NCBI GenBank assembly: GCA_027493955.1
Contig: JAOSJT010000001.1
Location: 1,255,131 to 1,319,130, forward strand
Source: Bacteroidia bacterium
GTDB lineage: Bacteria; Bacteroidota; Ignavibacteria; SZUA-365
Direction: 5' to 3'
DNA length: 64,000 nucleotides
Of this stretch, positions 7,594 to 17,041 are shown piece by piece. Below the pieces are notes generated by a model. That model saw only the letters and a list, made by a program, of their open reading frames with translations, was not told the origin of the DNA and ran no database searches. Each line of letters starts with the position of its first letter. Position 1 is the first letter of the stretch. The position numbers were made by a program, and so were the translations under genes.

Positions 7594-9867
7594 TCATTGC
7601 CGGAAGCCCAGTGTTCTCGATGCTGTTTCAAACGATCCTTCCGCTTCACGCATACATGCCGTTTGCAGGTCGTTCATGCGGAGGACGTCTCCTCGAAGTG
7701 CGGCACTGCGCAGAGCCGCGGCGGCCGCTATGGCGATCTGCCCTCCCGAGAACGGCCATGCGGCGGCGAGATCTTCCAGACGGACATCGGAAGCACGGGG
7801 CACACCCTCGGGGATATGCGCTTCCCACAGCTCTCGCCGTACGGAAAGGTCCGGTCGCTGGAAGAGGATTTTTTCGTCAAAACGCCGGCTGAAGGCCTCG
7901 TCCATCGCTTCGGTGAAATTCGTCGTGGCGACGAGGACGCCCGGAAAGCTCTCCAGATTTTCCAGAAACAAGCTCTGCATCTGGCTGTACATCCGGTCCA
8001 CGCTGTGACCGCTCTCAGCGATGCGATGGGTGAGAAACTGGTCGCATTCGTTCAGCAGCAACACGGGCGGTGCGGCTGCGGAGGCGCACAATTCGCGGTA
8101 TTCGCTGAACAGGGCGGCGACATTCTGCTGGCTCTCGCCTACCCATTTGGACAGTATTCTGCTGATGTCTGTCACGAGCAAGGGGCGTCCGAGCGTGCCG
8201 GCCAGGCCCTCCGCGGCGAAGGTTTTACCCGTACCGGGCTCACCGCTGAACAACAGCAGCAGAGATTCCGTGGGCCGCGACGCGGTCACACCGCTCACAC
8301 CCCAGGTCCGCAGGCGTTCCCGGACTTCGCCGCATACCCCCCGCGCAGCCGCGTCGAGGCGCAGATGCTCCGCCGCGTCGAGTTTCACCGCGGCGAGCGT
8401 GTGACGGGGTATACGGACATCGAACAGTCCGGAGTTGCTGACAAGCAGCGTAGCCGTTTCAGGTTCCTGCTCCGCTGTGACACGACGGAGCATCGCCGCG
8501 GGCATGGCGATATCGGGCGAGCCGAAGGCCATGGTGCGTACGGCGACGAAGCCGTGACGTAGCAGCGGCGAAGATGGCTCGAAGTGGCGGCGCAATTTCC
8601 AGCTTTCCGTCAGACTCGCGCTCAGACGCACCAGAACATCAGGGATGTCTATATAGGTATCCTTCATGCCCGCGAGCATGGCGGTGCCGATGATAAAGCG
8701 CTCGGTCTCGCCGAATCCGTGCTCGCGGATCAGACGTTCGAGCGGGATATCCGCGGTACTGCATGCTGTGCGGGAGAGCAGTTCACGGTACAGCGGATTC
8801 TCGGAAAGAGACGTCCTGGTCACGGAGCTTGCCCTTCGACGCGCGGGTCTCTGGCCGACCGCTTCGTCATACAGATTCTCCAGGAAACCGAGCCACGCGT
8901 CGAGATACTCGCCGTTGCTGGTAAAACCATCTCCGCTGTCGGTTGTCTCCTCTGCTTCTCTGTCAGGCGCAACTGAAGTTCCGCCGCATGATGGCGCGAG
9001 TACGAGTTCCAGGAGGTCCTGACGCAGATCGACATCCATGCGCATGACGCTGCCGCCGTTGTTCAGGGATACGAGTCCGCGCGCGACGAGCGCTCCCTCG
9101 CCGCTGAAATATCTGCGCAATTCGTACATGCTGAAAGGATCGCTGCCGAAGAACGGCGCGAGCTCACGAACTTCTATGCTGTCGCACGACAGTTCCTTGC
9201 GGCACAGCAGAAGCAGCATCTGCCAGTCCAGTTCACTCAGGCCTTCTCTGTTGCGCAGTTCCTCCAGCGGCAGCCGGCATGTGCTGTGCAGGGTGAGAAT
9301 ACCGATGCGGCGACGCATGCTTTCCGTCTCCGCGGGAGCGGAAGCGCCGCTCGTTCTGCCGGAGCGGCGACCCGAACGTCCGCCGGGATGCTGCTGCTGC
9401 AAAAAGTCGTAGAGCGCGTCAATGTAGGCGAAGCAGTCCCTGAAGTAGGCTCTGTTGTCCGCATACCCGGGAAATGCGGCGGCTTCTTCGCACTCAAGCA
9501 GGAGGGTGACGCTCAGGTTCCGCAGTGCCGCTCCGCTGAGCTCGGAGAAAGCGTCCGTCGGATCATCCGGATTTTTGAGCGCGATGAATCCTTTCTCCGC
9601 CAGGCGCGGCAGCACCACATCCCAACGGGGAGTACCCGGTGCGCGGCGCGAAAGCAGCGATATCAAATCGCACCCTTGTACCTCCAAAGCGCCTCGCCCG
9701 GTCTGATGGACGACAAGCGCCAGTGCGGCGATTTCCTCGTCGTTGCAGGGCTCGGGCAGGAGCTCCCGTACTCGTGCGAGCAACTTCCGTGAGAGGCGGC
9801 CGTTTTCCGCTTTGAGAGCTTCGGCCGCGCTGTCCAGTTCGTCGAAAAGCCGCTGTGTGTGTTCCAT
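7594..9867 (-). CDS. AAA+ ATPase with long N-terminal region
   Basis: 757 residues; the ATG at 9867 has GGAG in front of it. The C-terminal third is a classical AAA+ module: Walker A GEPGTGKT near residue 545, an LSKWVGESQQN segment, Walker B VLLLNECD near 605, sensor 1 VATTNF, arginine-finger region SRRFD, and sensor 2 FSGGQI. In Walker B the canonical Asp is Asn while the Glu is kept. The long N-terminal region has no domain I recognise; it carries a low-complexity RSGRRSGRTSG linker. Such proteins usually remodel or unfold partner proteins. The WYL regulator upstream and small genes downstream suggest one functional unit. Confidence 0.85.
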   Translation of the reverse strand: MEHTQRLFDELDSAAEALKAENGRLSRKLLARVRELLPEPCNDEEIAALALVVHQTGRGALEVQGCDLISLLSRRAPGTPRWDVVLPRLAEKGFIALKNPDDPTDAFSELSGAALRNLSVTLLLECEEAAAFPGYADNRAYFRDCFAYIDALYDFLQQQHPGGRSGRRSGRTSGASAPAETESMRRRIGILTLHSTCRLPLEELRNREGLSELDWQMLLLLCRKELSCDSIEVRELAPFFGSDPFSMYELRRYFSGEGALVARGLVSLNNGGSVMRMDVDLRQDLLELVLAPSCGGTSVAPDREAEETTDSGDGFTSNGEYLDAWLGFLENLYDEAVGQRPARRRASSVTRTSLSENPLYRELLSRTACSTADIPLERLIREHGFGETERFIIGTAMLAGMKDTYIDIPDVLVRLSASLTESWKLRRHFEPSSPLLRHGFVAVRTMAFGSPDIAMPAAMLRRVTAEQEPETATLLVSNSGLFDVRIPRHTLAAVKLDAAEHLRLDAAARGVCGEVRERLRTWGVSGVTASRPTESLLLLFSGEPGTGKTFAAEGLAGTLGRPLLVTDISRILSKWVGESQQNVAALFSEYRELCASAAAPPVLLLNECDQFLTHRIAESGHSVDRMYSQMQSLFLENLESFPGVLVATTNFTEAMDEAFSRRFDEKILFQRPDLSVRRELWEAHIPEGVPRASDVRLEDLAAAWPFSGGQIAIAAAAALRSAALRGDVLRMNDLQTACMREAEGSFETASRTLGFRQ

Positions 9868-10020
9868 CGTGTACTCCGTACTCTGTATCGTGGTAATAAC
9901 AAGATACGGGCGCAGAACGACAGAAGACGTCAAACTGTCAAACGGCTATGTTCGGTAGGTCCGGAAACGCCGGATGGGACGGGCTTGCAGGGCTTGCGCA
10001 GTGCGCCGGAGTACGCGCGT

Positions 10021-10995
10021 TTACCCTTTCCGGTACATTTTCGCCACGGCGGAAGCGGTCTTTCGGATCTCCCTGCGCAGCGTTGCGGGTTCGAGCACCT
10101 CGGCATGCGCACCCCAGCGCAGTATCCATGCGACCAGTTCGAGCGAAGGACCGACGCGCATGGAAAGAATTACGCCGCCGTCCTCGAGGGCTTCGATACG
10201 CTGACTGGCGTGCCACTGGCGATCCTCGACGGAGGGGCGCACCGTTGCGTCGAAGCGAATACGTACGTCCTCCGGCTTCTCATACCAGATGCCGAAATTT
10301 CCGGCAAGAAAGTTTTGGAGATTGAAGTCCGGGTCGCGTTCGAAGGTCTGGTCCAGCAGTTCCGCGGCTTTCATGCGGTTCATGGCCAGGTAAATCAGAT
10401 TTCCGTAACGCGGTTGCTTCCCGACCACGTACAGCGCACCGCCGTAGAGCAGCAATGAATAGGGATGGAAAAGATAGCGTTTGTCGCGGTACTGCACGCG
10501 GCACACCCTGCCCGACAAAATGCCGCGAAACACGGCATGCAGCGCTTCGGCATAGCCGCCGGGCAGCGCCCTTCCGGGCTGATAGTTGTACACGTACTGT
10601 TCGCCGGTAAACGCCGAGGGGACAGCCAGCGCCCCGCTCGGGAGCAACTGCTCCAGCTTCGCGAATACCGCGTTGATATCCTCCCCTATCCGCGTACCCT
10701 GAAAAATGCCGGCGGATTGCGACAGCAACACCGCCGCGAGCGTTTCGTCCGCCGTGAGCGTCTCGGGAATATGGTCGAACGCCCGTTCGAGCGAATAGTG
10801 ATATTCGTTATGCGCTCCCCTTCTGCTCACGATAGGAATATTGGCGGACGACAGATCGCTGAGCGTGCGCTGAATGGTGCGCCGCGTAATCTCGCCGTCG
10901 AAGAAATCGTACAGATCGTTCACAGTGACCTCGCGCTCCCTCGCGAGCTTCAGGAGAATGCGCAGCGAGCGCTGAAGCTTGGTATTGTCGGCCAT
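10021..10995 (-). CDS. WYL-domain transcriptional regulator
   Basis: 324 residues. The N-terminal helix-turn-helix (TVNDLYDFFDGEITRRTIQRTLSDLSS) is of the DeoR-like type. The middle carries a WYL-type ligand-sensing domain (VCRVQYRDKRYLFHPYSLLLYGGALYVVG) and the end a WCX-like extension. WYL proteins bind nucleic acid or nucleotide signals and often control defence genes. It lies 153 bp upstream of the AAA+ gene in the same direction, so it probably regulates that group and itself. GGAG precedes the ATG. Confidence 0.88.
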   Translation of the reverse strand: MADNTKLQRSLRILLKLAREREVTVNDLYDFFDGEITRRTIQRTLSDLSSANIPIVSRRGAHNEYHYSLERAFDHIPETLTADETLAAVLLSQSAGIFQGTRIGEDINAVFAKLEQLLPSGALAVPSAFTGEQYVYNYQPGRALPGGYAEALHAVFRGILSGRVCRVQYRDKRYLFHPYSLLLYGGALYVVGKQPRYGNLIYLAMNRMKAAELLDQTFERDPDFNLQNFLAGNFGIWYEKPEDVRIRFDATVRPSVEDRQWHASQRIEALEDGGVILSMRVGPSLELVAWILRWGAHAEVLEPATLRREIRKTASAVAKMYRKG

Positions 10996-11074
10996 GATCG
11001 CTCCTCGTGAGGATACAAAGGTACATGATCAGCACTAAGATCGACAATTTCCGTCAAACTGAGCAGCCGTCGGG

Positions 11075-11093
11075 CCCTGAGCGTAGCGAAGGG
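11075..11093. repeat. Dispersed 19-20 bp hairpin element
   Basis: CCCTGAGCGTAGCGAAGGG, one of several copies of a short palindromic repeat. Others are at 4329-4348, 5440-5459, 37735-37754 and 58300-58319 in either orientation, with diverged forms near 38925 and 39025. The rest of 11011-11564 holds no convincing gene. Confidence 0.75.
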
Positions 11094-11198
11094 CAACTAC
11101 CGTCGAAGGGCCAACGTCCGCGTTTTTACACTCTTCACAAGTACCGTCCGGATGCTGACATAAGCTTCGGCCGAGGCCCGGAAGCGAATCCGAGGCCT

Positions 11199-11247
11199 CT
11201 CCCCATCACGTAGAGACCTTGCATGCAACGTCTCTACATGATGGGGA
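11199..11247. repeat. Palindromic GTAGAGACGTTGCATGCAACGTCTCTAC-type element
   Basis: Inverted repeat with arms TCCCCATCACGTAGAGAC and GTCTCTACATGATGGGGA around a GCATGC centre. The core is like a palindrome dispersed in many bacterial genomes. It is intergenic and has no T-run on either strand. Confidence 0.7.
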
Positions 11248-11564
11248 GCCTTGAACTCTGCTCCAAACATCGTCCTCGGTGTTCTCCTTCTTCTAGCTCG
11301 GAGTAGCCGGCGTCAAATGCTGCGCAGGTACTCCCTGAGCCACTCAGTCCCAAATCTTCCGGAAACAGGATCGTATCCTTCTTCGGAGATCTCAGCCGCC
11401 GCCCGGTGCCCTCCTTCCACAGGCCTGAGACGTTCGCCGGATGGATAAAGGAGGGCTCCAGTGTGCGGGAGCGTTTGTGCGATTTGCCGGGGATTGCCTG
11501 AAGCGCGGCCGATGCATCAGGTGGTCAGCACAAACGCGTATTTCACATGGCGAACCGAGCAACG

Positions 11565-12656
11565 TTACGCGAACAAGTCAATCTTGTGTCTGAACCCATT
11601 ACCAAAATGAATTGGAATGAGCCGTAAATATTGCAGTCTGCCGATGATGACGCCTGCGGGAGTCCTGAATTTTTCTGCGAACGAGCAGATCATTTTTTCT
11701 GTCAGCGGGGCTGATGCGACGATTTCCTGCAATTCGCTTTCAGGCAACAATATCCTTGCTGCAAAAGAATTGGCTTCGCTCTCTTTCTGTCGGTCAATGT
11801 CTGCGCCTTCAACATTTTCCAGGAAAATATCTTTCTTGCCATGCCAAATGATATGTGCCGCTTCATGAAAGAAGGTGAACCAAAAATGGTCGTTGGTTTT
11901 ATATCTTCCCGAAAGCTGAATAATGGGTTTGTTATGAAACCAGCGCGTGGCGCCGCTTATGGGAGCTTTGGGCAAATTCTGTGTGAATACAACCGCCACA
12001 CCGCATGCGGCACATATGCGTTGTAACTGTTGCGCAAAATCATCGGGCATCAGGAAGGCAAGTTCTTTTATTTCACTCAAGGCATTCCTGAAATTGCTTT
12101 TGTTAAACTCCGCCAATACAATTTCTTTTGCCTGTATCTCTCCTTTGCGCAGCCAGGCGGAAACAGCATGCGGACTTTGCGTATGTGCCAGAGAAACGCG
12201 AAAAGCTACCGAAACTTCCGCGTCAATGTAAATACGTTTCCATTCCCCGGCGGAGGCGACGGAAAAGAACTTCAACAAGCTCTCAACTAACAGGTTTTTC
12301 TTTCTGGTGTCGGGCAACCAGCCGTATTTTCGCATTGCTGCCACAGGAAATGCACTCAACCAGTCTTTTTCCTTTTCAAGTTCCGCCTGTTGCTGCAAGG
12401 CATACAGCTCCTTCCGGTATGACGTTTCTCTGTTCAGCCAAAAGCCGGCAGGAATACCCAGAACGTTCTCCAACTGAAAAGCGGTTGCGGTCGTAATCGG
12501 CTCTCGTCCTTTAATGATGTCGTTTATCTTCTCCTTGGGCCTTCCCATTCGCTCGGCAAGTTCGGCCTGGCTCATGCCAAGATAATCGAGATGCTCCTGA
12601 ATGGTGTCGCCGGGAGGTGAAAGGAATGATGCTGCTATTTCAATGTTCGTTGCCAT
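11565..12656 (-). CDS. XRE / ImmA-IrrE metallopeptidase antitoxin
   Basis: 363 residues. The N-terminal HigA-type helix-turn-helix (MSQAELAERMGRPKEKINDIIKG) precedes a C-terminal ImmA/IrrE domain with the zinc-protease motif HEAAH in FFHEAAHIIWHGKKD. It lies 26 bp after a HigB-like toxin gene, the toxin-first order of higBA modules. The HTH half should repress the operon. The protease half may process regulators, although in the long antitoxins its function is often unproven. The lower GC of this pair compared with the flanks suggests transfer. Confidence 0.85.
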   Translation of the reverse strand: MATNIEIAASFLSPPGDTIQEHLDYLGMSQAELAERMGRPKEKINDIIKGREPITTATAFQLENVLGIPAGFWLNRETSYRKELYALQQQAELEKEKDWLSAFPVAAMRKYGWLPDTRKKNLLVESLLKFFSVASAGEWKRIYIDAEVSVAFRVSLAHTQSPHAVSAWLRKGEIQAKEIVLAEFNKSNFRNALSEIKELAFLMPDDFAQQLQRICAACGVAVVFTQNLPKAPISGATRWFHNKPIIQLSGRYKTNDHFWFTFFHEAAHIIWHGKKDIFLENVEGADIDRQKESEANSFAARILLPESELQEIVASAPLTEKMICSFAEKFRTPAGVIIGRLQYLRLIPIHFGNGFRHKIDLFA

Positions 12657-12682
12657 GACGTTTCGTTTTTCTGTCTGTTTTT

Positions 12683-13027
12683 CTAGTGATAGTCTTCGAT
12701 GTCGTTAATCTGAATTTTGGTAATTTCTTCCCACTCCAATCCTCCATCATCTTTTTTGGGTATCGGGTTATGCTTCGGCTCAAAAACCATCCTGTAATTC
12801 GGAGACACATCTACCGCCAATTCACCTTTACGGTCGCCCGTCAGTTCGTGGCATCGCGCCGCCGGAAGCGTCCTCATGATCGCCAGCGTATCCGCAGCGG
12901 CCAATTCCTGAAGACGTTGATTCACTTTCCTGGCAAGCTGGCCATAATTTTTTAACAGCTCTTTAGGGTCGGTCAAGCGCTTTTCAAGGCTTCGGCTTTT
13001 GTAACTGATTTCCACTTCGCGGATCAT
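12683..13027 (-). CDS. higB: HigB/RelE-like toxin
   Basis: 114 residues from the ATG at 13027; the longer frame would need a TTG start. The RelE/ParE fold of HigB-type killer proteins is recognised from RCHELTGDRKGELAVDVSPNYRMVFEP. Family members are ribosome-dependent mRNA interferases. It is immediately upstream of the XRE/ImmA-IrrE antitoxin. No Shine-Dalgarno is visible before the start, and TTAATACT precedes the ATG. The 321 bp up to the restriction gene hold no gene I can support. Confidence 0.82.
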   Translation of the reverse strand: MIREVEISYKSRSLEKRLTDPKELLKNYGQLARKVNQRLQELAAADTLAIMRTLPAARCHELTGDRKGELAVDVSPNYRMVFEPKHNPIPKKDDGGLEWEEITKIQINDIEDYH

Positions 13028-13348
13028 AGTATTAACGATAAAGGTTAACAAAATTTAAGCATCCTCTCTGAAGAAAGCAAATCGGTCCAAGATTCTCTCG
13101 GAATACCAGCGATCCGAAACCGCTCAACCCTCTGCTGTTCACCTTGTCTCGGCTCGACTGTTATAACGAAGTCTGGGAGACGTCCGCCGGGGTACGGGCG
13201 CGTTAGCTCAATGTACCGGTGCCGCATGGTCGACGATTACCTCCACCTATGCCGGACCGATTCCTAAGTCTTGATTTTCTCTCTCGCGTTACAAGAATTT
13301 TCTTCGTACATTTCGTAGTAGTCTATCATTATTTGTGGGTTCCCCTTG

Positions 13349-16333
13349 ATGTTTGAATCCGCCTTCGCGTCCGTTGCCGAGCTTGTGAGCACCTTCCAGG
13401 CCGGGGAAAAGTATTACCTCAGTCCCGCGTATCAGGAACAGGAAGCGCGCCGCGATTTCATCGACCGCTTCTTCACGGCGCTGGGCTGGGATGTGATGCA
13501 TGAAACGCAGAAGGATCCCTACAAACAGGAAGTGAAAATCGAGAAAAAGCCGGACGTGCGCACGCAACGCCGGGCGGACTACGCCTTTTATCTCGCACCG
13601 GATTACCGCAATCCGGTGTTTTTCGTGGAGGCCAAGAAACCCTCGCGCAACCTGAAGAATGCCGACGATTACTTTCAGGCCGTGCGCTATGCCTCGAGCG
13701 CCAAAACGCCCATCGCGGTGCTGACGGATTTCGAGGAATTCCACATACTCGACGCGCGCTTCAAGCCGGATATCTCCACGATTTCGGGGCGGCTGGTCAA
13801 GCAATTCCATTACTCGCAGTATGCGGACAAGGACGCCTTCGCCGAACTGTACTATCTCTTCGGCCGCGAAGCGGTGGAGGGCGATGCGATATCGCGTTTC
13901 GTGGACGCCCTGCCCCGACCCAAAGCCGGAGCGGGCAAGCAGCAGCGCCTCGCGCTCGAAGACACACGCGAAATCGACGCCGCCTTTCTGGCCGAGCTGG
14001 ACGACATGCGCCTCATCCTGGCGAAGGCGTTCAAGAAGCGCAACGAGGATTGGGACGGCGAGTTGCTCACCGAGGCCGTGCAGCGCTGCATAGACCGCAT
14101 CGTGTTCATGCGCTTCCTGGAAGACAAGCTCATCGAACCCGATCTCGAAATCGGATCGCTGGGCAAGAAAAAAGGCGTGTGGGAGGAGTTTCTCGACACG
14201 TCGCGGCGCCTCAACGCCAAGTACAACGGCGTGGTGTTCCGCGCGCACAGCATAGACGTGCCGGCGTGCAAGGGTCCCGACGAAGCCGAGTTCGCCGCCG
14301 TGCTTGCGCGCTTTTCGCGGGCCGAGTCGCCGTACGATTTCAACGCCATTCCCATACACATACTCGGATCCATTTACGAGCGCTTTCTCGGCAAGGTGAT
14401 ACGCGCCACCGCCAAGCAGGCCAAGGTCGAAGAAAAGCCCGAAGTGCGCAAGGCCGGCGGAGTGTATTACACCCCCGAATTCATCGTGCGCTATATCGTG
14501 GACCGCACCGTGGGCGAAGTGATAAAAGATCGCACACCGGCGCAGATCGCGGGCATGCGTTTTGCGGATATCGCCTGCGGCAGCGGCTCCTTCCTGATCA
14601 CCGTGTTCGATACGCTGCTGCGCTATCACACCGAATGGTACAACGCGCATCCCGACAAGGCGAAGAAAGACGGCTGCCACGAGCTGGACGGACGCTGGGT
14701 GCTTTCGCTGCGGCTCAAGCAGAACATACTCCGTAATTCCGTGTTCGGCGTGGATAAGGATGCGCAGGCTGTGGAGGTGACGCAGCTCTCGCTGTACCTC
14801 AAGCTGCTGGAGGACGAAAGCACCGCCACCGCCAACGAAATGCAGACGCTGTTTCACGAGAAAATCCTCCCCGATCTTTCGAAGAATATCATACCGGGGA
14901 ATTCGCTCATCGAGTCGGACATACTCGACGGCAACTTGTTCAACGGCGACGAAGAGCGCGACCTCTACCCACTCGATTACCGCCTCGCCTTCCCCGAGGC
15001 CATGAAAAACGGCGGCTTCGATGTGGTGCTCGGCAATCCCCCCTACGTGCGTCAGGAGACGCTGGGTCCCGTGCAGAAGGGCTATTACAAGACGCATTAC
15101 AAGGTGTATCACGGCGTGGCGGATCTCTACGCCTACTTCATCGAGCGGGCGGTGACGCTGCTCAGGCCCAAAGGACGCTTCGGATACATCGTGGCCAACA
15201 AATGGTTGCGGGCCAATTACGGCGCCCGCTGCGCGGCCTGGCTCAAGCAGCAGCATATAGAAGAAATCACCGATTTCGGCGATCTGCCCGTCTTCCCCGG
15301 CGTCACCACCTATCCCTGCCTGCTGTTTATCTCCAAAGATGAGCCCGCCGACAGCTTCGAGGCCGTAAAAATCGACACACTCAACTTCGAAGACCTGCAC
15401 GAAGAGCGCCGCCGCCTCGCCTACACCGTGCGGCAAAGCACGCTCAGCGACGAAGGCTGGTCCCTCTCCGACGAGCACACACAGGCCCTGCTCGAAAAAA
15501 TCCGCGCCGCCGGCATTCCGCTTTCCGAGTACGTCAAAGGCAAGATCTACTACGGCATCAAAACCGGCCTCAACGAAGCCTTCGTCATCGACGACGCCGT
15601 ACGCGCGCAGCTCATCGCCGAGGACCCGCGCAGCGCCGAGTTGATTAAGCCCTTTCTGGCAGGGAGGGATATCAAGAGGTATGAGCCGTTGAAGAGCAAC
15701 AAATGGCTGATCTTTACCCGACGCGGCATAAACATCAAGGATTATCCGGCCATCGAACGCCATCTAAAGCAGTTCAAGTCCCGCCTCATGCCCAAGCCAA
15801 AGAATTTCACTGGCACGAATTGGGAAGGCAGAAAACCCGGCAGCTACAAATGGTACGAGCTTCAGGATACGGTGGATTATTATGAGGAGTTTGAGAGGCC
15901 AAAGATCATCATTCCGGCCATTGTCCAGAAGGCATCGTACGCGTATGATGATCAAAGCTTTTACTCAAACGACAAGACCGCGATAATCCCGACAACCGAT
16001 CTGTACCTTCTCGGCCTCTTGAACTCGAAAGTGCTCGACTTCTTCATGCACAGCATCTCCGCAACCAGGCAAGGTGGCTATTACGAGTACAAACCGATGT
16101 ACGTCTCCCAACTCCCGATTGTCGTGCCCGACAAGGACGACAAACATGCGAATACGTTACGAGCTCAAATCGAGGACCTCGTGCGGCAGATGCTCGATGT
16201 GAGGAAGCGCCTTGCATCGGCTAAGACGGAGAAAGATAGGACGTACTACCAGTCGCGAGTCAGCTCGATCGAGCAGCGGATTGATGAGGTGGTGATGGAG
16301 ATGTATGGGGTGAAGGAGATTTTTCCTAGTTGA
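13349..16333 (+). CDS. Type IIG restriction-modification enzyme (Eco57I-like)
   Basis: 994 residues; I start at the ATG at 13349 instead of the TTG one codon earlier. The N-terminal nuclease has a PD-(D/E)XK core (D near residue 76, VEAKK near 93). The gamma-type adenine methyltransferase follows: GGVYYTPEFIV near 369, motif I DIACGSGSFL near 407, and motif IV GNPPYV near 562. The C-terminal third (residues ~700-960) resembles the TaqI-type specificity domain. One protein therefore cuts, methylates and recognises DNA, and no separate S subunit is needed. The gene ends 52 bp before the next ORF. The target site cannot be predicted. Confidence 0.93.
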   Translation: MFESAFASVAELVSTFQAGEKYYLSPAYQEQEARRDFIDRFFTALGWDVMHETQKDPYKQEVKIEKKPDVRTQRRADYAFYLAPDYRNPVFFVEAKKPSRNLKNADDYFQAVRYASSAKTPIAVLTDFEEFHILDARFKPDISTISGRLVKQFHYSQYADKDAFAELYYLFGREAVEGDAISRFVDALPRPKAGAGKQQRLALEDTREIDAAFLAELDDMRLILAKAFKKRNEDWDGELLTEAVQRCIDRIVFMRFLEDKLIEPDLEIGSLGKKKGVWEEFLDTSRRLNAKYNGVVFRAHSIDVPACKGPDEAEFAAVLARFSRAESPYDFNAIPIHILGSIYERFLGKVIRATAKQAKVEEKPEVRKAGGVYYTPEFIVRYIVDRTVGEVIKDRTPAQIAGMRFADIACGSGSFLITVFDTLLRYHTEWYNAHPDKAKKDGCHELDGRWVLSLRLKQNILRNSVFGVDKDAQAVEVTQLSLYLKLLEDESTATANEMQTLFHEKILPDLSKNIIPGNSLIESDILDGNLFNGDEERDLYPLDYRLAFPEAMKNGGFDVVLGNPPYVRQETLGPVQKGYYKTHYKVYHGVADLYAYFIERAVTLLRPKGRFGYIVANKWLRANYGARCAAWLKQQHIEEITDFGDLPVFPGVTTYPCLLFISKDEPADSFEAVKIDTLNFEDLHEERRRLAYTVRQSTLSDEGWSLSDEHTQALLEKIRAAGIPLSEYVKGKIYYGIKTGLNEAFVIDDAVRAQLIAEDPRSAELIKPFLAGRDIKRYEPLKSNKWLIFTRRGINIKDYPAIERHLKQFKSRLMPKPKNFTGTNWEGRKPGSYKWYELQDTVDYYEEFERPKIIIPAIVQKASYAYDDQSFYSNDKTAIIPTTDLYLLGLLNSKVLDFFMHSISATRQGGYYEYKPMYVSQLPIVVPDKDDKHANTLRAQIEDLVRQMLDVRKRLASAKTEKDRTYYQSRVSSIEQRIDEVVMEMYGVKEIFPS

Positions 16334-16385
16334 TAACAGGAAACGATTCAAATGTTTAAGTCACATAAGTCTTTGAGATGAATCT

Positions 16386-17003
16386 GTGAAAACAATTGCG
16401 ATTTTGGTCCAAATAGCCGCCGTCATCTTCGCACCCATATTGGGAGCAGTAATACTGGATGCAAATCAGAGACATACAGTTTTATCACTATTCGACTCTC
16501 CATCTACATTCTCATTTTTTCTATTTTTTTCTGTCGGAGCAATAATAATCTCCTATCACCTTGGCAATTGGATTGGGTACCGCCGCATTTCAGCAGAAAT
16601 ATTAAACAGAGGAAAAGAGATAATACCGACATCGATATCTGAGAAAACGATTGAGATAAGCTCAACCGTTGAGCAAGTTGAGCGATACAGGCGTAAACTC
16701 AGAACACTAACAGCTAATGAAAAATCTCTCCTCACGCGGCATTTTACGAAACCAGATAGCAAATCTTCAGTCTTACCAAACGAAGATGATACTGTTCGAT
16801 CTCTGTCACGAGCATCAGTTATACATGTAGTAAACGCAAGGTCAACGCACAACCAAAATGCTGAGTATTGGATTGCGGAATGGGCTTGGCAAATACTAAA
16901 AATGGAGCCTTATTTATTGCAACCCGAATCGCACAGACAGAAATCACCAAATAACCGTCCCTTCAAACGTAATAACCATTTAGACGGGCTGGACAATTTC
17001 TGA
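16386..17003 (+). CDS. SieB-like superinfection exclusion membrane protein
   Basis: 205 residues with a GTG start. There are two N-terminal membrane segments (IAILVQIAAVIFAPILGAVI and FSFFLFFSVGAIIISYHLGNW). The cytoplasmic part matches the layout of phage SieB: LTANEKSLLTRHF, then a Leu/Asp segment (LPNEDDTVRSL), VIHVV, and finally YWIAEWAWQIL, like the FNI..WAW.YL end of SieB. SieB aborts infection by superinfecting phage. The match is by remembered pattern, not alignment. The location between a restriction enzyme and a HARE-HTH nuclease supports a defence role. The base composition is AT-richer than the neighbours. Confidence 0.55.
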   Translation: MKTIAILVQIAAVIFAPILGAVILDANQRHTVLSLFDSPSTFSFFLFFSVGAIIISYHLGNWIGYRRISAEILNRGKEIIPTSISEKTIEISSTVEQVERYRRKLRTLTANEKSLLTRHFTKPDSKSSVLPNEDDTVRSLSRASVIHVVNARSTHNQNAEYWIAEWAWQILKMEPYLLQPESHRQKSPNNRPFKRNNHLDGLDNF

Positions 17004-17041
17004 GTCAATCCAAAATTCGAAATAATGTTCTGAGGTTTTCA

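Noticed and set aside
13045-13227. 60-codon minus-strand frame upstream of the HigB-like toxin
   Set aside because: No ribosome binding site or family signal, and it overlaps the probable promoter region of the toxin gene.
13289-15763. 824-codon minus-strand frame opposite the type IIG enzyme
   Set aside because: Shadow frame. The plus strand carries all nuclease and methyltransferase motifs.
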